64,000 nucleotides of DNA. It comes from Salminus brasiliensis (taxonomy: Eukaryota > Chordata > Actinopteri > Characiformes > Bryconidae). The stretch lies in NCBI RefSeq assembly GCF_030463535.1, contig NC_132894.1:26680625-26744624 (forward strand), written 5' to 3'. A program made the position numbers and the translations under genes. Below the pieces are notes generated by a model that saw only the letters and a program-made list of their open reading frames with translations, was not told where the DNA came from and did no database searches. Numbering within the stretch: the stretch's first letter is position 1; each line of letters opens with the position of its first letter. Of the stretch, positions 60,801 to 64,000 are shown in pieces.

Positions 60801-63651
60801 TGCGGTGCTTATACTATTCTAATGTGAATGTGTACTATGTAGTATATAGTTTATATAGAGATTTACAGAGTGAAGCTTTGTGGCTAATGTAATAGAAGTC
60901 TGTCACCCAAAACGATTGCGTGATTTGGAGGAAAGTATGTCTTGGCCGATGGACTATGTTTGGGCTAAAGGGATTAACCTTGATTTTTGCTGAACCAGTC
61001 CTTTAAAATCTCACACTGTGGTTTTGCTTACATTACTGCATGCAAACATTTATATCCTCGAAGCCAGCGGAGAAGCCCTGGGAGCACAGAGTAACTCCTT
61101 CATAACATACAAGTCTTCTGGTTTCACTGTTTGTACACAATGATGGAATAAACAGAACCGTTCAGAGATTTCAAAACATGTTTCACTGTTGGGCTTTGCA
61201 TTCAGAACTCAACACTGCAACACTGTTCTATTTAAAGCACACAGTGTACATTTCAAAGACTGGAGAGGATATAGGTAATCAGTCACGTGTGCTGTTGTTC
61301 AAAAACAGAGAAAGGTAAATGGAGCTCATTTAGAATAAGAAGAAATTCAGAGTTTGCCAGCCGAGCTGGACACAGAAAACATGGAGAGTAGCTAAAAGAG
61401 CACAGTGTTACATGTGGTGCAGTGTTTGGTAGTGAGGGGGGGATGCGCAGAAGGGAGATTTTTAGTAAATGTGGTCTACTTGGTCCAGCAGGTTGGGAGA
61501 AGTCCCCCGCAGGCCCAACTCCATGCCAGGTGTCAGTGAATAAGGCAGCGGTTTCAGTACACTGCACACAGGCTGGAGCTGGCCAACACCTTAACACTGG
61601 ACACTGCACAGACAGGGGTTATAGAGTGTGTGTGTTTAGCACCATGTTGGAAATTTACTGAGCGTACTGAAGAGGTAGAGGGCACACGTTGGCGGTGGGA
61701 GTGTATGAATATATGTTTATGAATGAAAGAGGTGGAAAACCCCCTCCCTTCCTCTTCAAGGGGAAGGAAGAAGGCAGAGAAATGTGTTTAATGCATCCTT
61801 GATTGCTGAGGATTTTCAATGGAGAAGAGCCAGGCTCTTATGTCTGTACTGGTGTCTTTATCCTAGTGGGCCTCTGTCCCATCCCAGTTATGATGACAGT
61901 GCCTAATTCCAATAAAAAGCAGGAGGGGTAGAGCAATATGGGAATTGTGGGCAGATGCCAATTTCTGATATTTTATAGATATTTTTTTATAGATAAACAT
62001 CTATAAAATTAAGAAAATTATACAATTATTGTGGATCCCTAACTGTTAGAGATAATTGTGTTCAGGTATGGGACGATGAACTGGAGCGTTCCGCTACACA
62101 CTGGGCAGAACAGTGCCAGTGGGAGCATGGGCCGCAGGACCTGCTAATGTCCATTGGCCAGAACCTGGCAGTGCACTGGGGCAGGTATGAAAACACATAC
62201 ACACAATTTTTGGTGTTACCATGTTTGTGAGTACTTTCCATTAATTGAAAAAAAAAAACAAAAACAAAAGGAATGACCATGAACAAAACATGTCCATGTG
62301 GGGGTTGTATGGGTAGCTCAACAGGAACCTGGAAAGTTTTGTCATTGGGTTCCTTGTTGGCCCCACATATGGATTCCCACCAGGGTCCGTGATGGGACCA
62401 GGAGGAGTTAAACATGGGGGCTATCTGGGTTGTCAACTGCATATGGGGCCTAGACAGGGCCTGTCTGAGATTAAGGTAGGCTGTAGCGATTAGGCCTATT
62501 TAGGAAGCCCAACTGAGTTCTAATAACAACAGATGTACAAACCCACTCAGAGCCCATGTCCACCTTGAACCCAACTAGCCCAAGTTCCACCCATGTGAGC
62601 CCCCCCATAAGCATGTTGGCTGGGATGTTTTCCTGTCATTATAAGGACATTTAGTCCTCACGATGGGCTAAATACAAATCCATGCACATACACACTCACA
62701 CTAGAATGAGAAATAATTAAGAGCAGAAGGAGAACTGCAGTTCTGTTTTTCTAAAGTATATCTTAATTCCAAGGATCAGCACATAACACTGAAGACACAT
62801 TTCCTGTAATATTAGTGTTCAAGGTATAAAGCACAAAGGCCTTGAGTTTCTCTCTGTTTACACTGGCTTACACCAGACTTAACTTACAAGCTAACATCTG
62901 TTCTCTAAGTAAGAACAGCAGTGAGAGATTCAGTGGTGTTTTCACACACAATCTACATTATGAGACTTCTCCTGTGTGTGTGAGGCAGGGCGTCACCTTC
63001 TTCACATGGATCACTAGAAGCCATTTTTCTCTGTCTCTCCCTCATTCTCGCTTCTTTCTCAGCCATTCTCTCCCAGCATGGAGCAGGTGCCCTTCCAGGA
63101 CTGCTTCCATGCCCATAACCGTTCTCTCTCTTCTGAAGTCAGCAGAGAGTCTTAAGACTTCTCAGTGCCGTATAAAGCAATGTTTACAGAGAGCAGGCAT
63201 TGGTCAGGGGGATGAGGGGTATTTACACTGGAGAAATAATCTGGACTGAGAACAGATAGTACGTCTGTGTGTTGCGTCAGTAGGCTGCTCTCAATTGAGC
63301 GCTGACTAGGGCTGCACAACATGAACAAAATTCTAGTATTGTAATTATGGTGCAAATATTGTTATATCTGCTAGCAAAAGATTAAATTCTGTCCTAATGC
63401 TCAACTGAATCTAAAATTCAGACCCATTCAGACTGTCAGAAGTCCCTCATAGCCATGGCACTGCATGCAGAGCCACAGTGCTCTCCGACTTTGACTGATC
63501 CTGTGTTCACTCTGATAGGTACCGTTCCCCTGCCTACCACGTCCAGGCCTGGTATGATGAGGTGAAGGACTACACCTACCCTTACCCTCACGAGTGTAAC
63601 CCTTGGTGCCCTGAACGCTGCTCTGGACCCATGTGCACCCACTACACCCAG
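55801..63651 (+). CDS. CRISPLD2: Cysteine-rich secretory protein LCCL domain-containing 2, partial (3' end outside window)
   Basis: CRISPLD2 is a secreted CAP-superfamily protein with two C-terminal LCCL domains; in mammals it binds lipopolysaccharide and acts in lung and facial development. Three coding exons (167 residues) are visible. They carry a signal peptide (about 1-19, [19 protein letters not shown]), an N-glycosylation NST at 42-44, a furin-like RVRR at 49-52, and the first half of the CAP domain. His120 (in [12 protein letters not shown]) and Glu137 (in [12 protein letters not shown]) correspond to CAP cavity residues. The [20 protein letters not shown] block fits CRISPLD2 better than CRISPLD1 (CNPYCPFRCSGP). 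USP10 as neighbour agrees. The rest of the CAP domain and both LCCL domains must lie downstream. Confidence 0.93.
55825..55980 (+). other. CRISPLD2: CRISPLD2 5' non-coding exon
   Basis: It runs from the predicted start about 25 bp after the TATA box to a donor ACTTG|gtaaat at 55980/55981. It contains no ATG. The start position is approximate. Confidence 0.65.
56535..57240. mobile_element. Possible palindromic MITE enclosing the minisatellite
   Basis: The left side has ggttcctaaatggttcttgc (56536-56555). The right side has aaggttcttatatgaacctt then agagaaccctttctgg (57203-57238). GGTTC/GAACC inverted motifs like these bound a fish repeat family I know only by appearance. Exact ends and class are not established. 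Confidence 0.4.
56600..57132. repeat. 41-bp minisatellite, 13 units, in CRISPLD2 intron 1
   Basis: Exactly 13 consecutive 41-bp units (533 bp), with a degenerate 14th after them. The unit runs attatgtggaggttctatag then actttaacaaggaacttctac. Units differ mainly at the first base (attatg or tttatg) and at gatct or gttct. In order: a-GAT, a-GTT, t-GTT, t-GTT, a-GTT, t-GTT, a-GAT, a-GAT, a-GTT, a-GAT, a-GTT, a-GTT, a-GTT. High identity suggests recent expansion. Confidence 0.97.
57792..57837. repeat. (TC)n microsatellite in CRISPLD2 intron 1
   Basis: About 46 bp of TC dinucleotides followed by looser CT/TTTC sequence. Confidence 0.95.
58853..59206 (+). CDS. CRISPLD2: CRISPLD2 first coding exon (5' UTR, signal peptide, CAP start)
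   Basis: Acceptor ttctcag|GCG, donor TACATG|gtaagt. The coding part is 58958-59206 (83 codons). The frame is open upstream of the ATG, but the ATG at 58958 is the first in the spliced message, has G at -3, and directly begins a signal peptide of family length. It ends [19 protein letters not shown], a CAP-domain hallmark. Confidence 0.92.
59207..62065 (+). other. CRISPLD2: CRISPLD2 intron 2
   Basis: About 2.9 kb. It contains a fish repeat at about 60370-60735. No extra exon was recognised; the open frame at 60266-60535 overlaps that repeat. Confidence 0.65.
60370..60735. mobile_element. Interspersed fish repeat, class uncertain
   Basis: The phrases cggcactgcagtgacactga, catcagtggtcacaggacgc and ccagcagtgacactgaggtg resemble an abundant repeat family I associate with otophysan fish genomes. 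Inverted gcagtgacactga-type motifs sit near its ends. I cannot assign it to a named family. Confidence 0.5.
62066..62184 (+). CDS. CRISPLD2: CRISPLD2 second coding exon (CAP domain)
   Basis: Acceptor gttcag|GTA, donor GGGGCAG|gtatga. It encodes [20 protein letters not shown], then [19 protein letters not shown]. It contains the cavity His (residue 120). Confidence 0.96.
62270..62640. repeat. Interspersed fish repeat in CRISPLD2 intron 3
   Basis: Phrases on the theme of cccatgt, ggcctagacagggcctgtct and cccaactagcccaagttcca recall a GC-rich repeat unit found dispersed in fish genomes. The 126-codon minus-strand open frame across 62062-62442 overlaps it and is not considered a gene. Confidence 0.4.
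62641..63518 (+). other. CRISPLD2: Rest of CRISPLD2 intron 3
   Basis: About 0.9 kb with no recognised feature. The 62842-63249 open frame shows no family similarity I know. Confidence 0.6.
63519..63651 (+). CDS. CRISPLD2: CRISPLD2 third coding exon (CAP domain)
   Basis: Acceptor tgatag|G, donor ACCCAG|gtgaga. It encodes [20 protein letters not shown], then [20 protein letters not shown] and HYTQ, with the cavity Glu and five Cys. The gene continues beyond the window; the remaining 349 bp is intron. Confidence 0.97.
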
Positions 63652-64000
63652 GTGAGAGAGATAAAGGCACATTGCAAATCTTATTTCACTTAACTTTGTT
63701 GCTTTTGTCTGACTTAATGGTTCATGTTGAGTGAACAGGACCTGATCCACAAGCCCACTTTGACGTAAAAATGCCTCTAAAGGCCTCTAATGTCATATTT
63801 AGGCAAATAAATCAGAACATTCAGCCCTGTAATTTGAGCATAGCCTTAGTCGGTGTAGGGCACCTCCCCACGGCTGTCTTAACAAGTTGCATGTGTGACC
63901 TGTGCACGTGTGGAAGCAGGTATTCCAAGCCTTTCTGAAAACATGTGAATGGCAGCCATGAACACTGGCGTTCATAAGCGAGAGCAAAGAAGGATGGCAA

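Overview
This is vertebrate nuclear DNA, almost certainly from a ray-finned fish. It has multi-exon genes with GT-AG introns, long UTRs, many dinucleotide microsatellites, Tc1-type transposons and a tRNA-derived SINE of the kind common in teleosts. Several repeat families look like ones I associate with otophysan fishes (characins, catfishes and relatives), but I cannot name the species. There are no bacterial features: no operons, CRISPR arrays, rRNA or insertion sequences.

Layout. (1) 1-19190, plus strand: the 3' part of PHLPP2 (14 exons). It covers the leucine-rich repeats, the PP2C phosphatase domain and the C-terminal tail, followed by a 3' UTR of about 5.1 kb. The N-terminal exons lie upstream of the window. 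(2) About 21480-23660, minus strand: MARVELD3, a four-pass tight-junction protein, convergent with PHLPP2. (3) About 26130-46500, plus strand: a complete USP10 gene, with CpG-rich promoter, 14 coding exons adding up to 857 codons plus stop, and 3' UTR. (4) 46500-55790: intergenic DNA with microsatellites and decayed Tc1-like transposons. (5) 55794 to the end, plus strand: the 5' part of CRISPLD2, with a TATA promoter, a non-coding first exon and three coding exons. The rest of the gene runs off the window.

The four genes have no single shared pathway. PHLPP2 dephosphorylates AKT and PKC, USP10 is a cytoplasmic deubiquitinase that binds G3BP and PABP, MARVELD3 acts at epithelial junctions, and CRISPLD2 is a secreted CAP/LCCL protein. 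What joins them is conserved neighbourhood: all four have human counterparts on 16q, PHLPP2 next to MARVELD3 and USP10 next to CRISPLD2.

I found no undescribed biological system. The observations most worth checking are three single-base frame breaks confined to the first two PHLPP2 exons in the window, an unresolved exon 1/exon 2 phase in MARVELD3, a 13-unit 41-bp minisatellite in CRISPLD2 intron 1, a SINE nested inside a Tc1-type element, two short upstream ORFs in the USP10 leader, and an FGEF in place of the mammalian FGDF motif of USP10.
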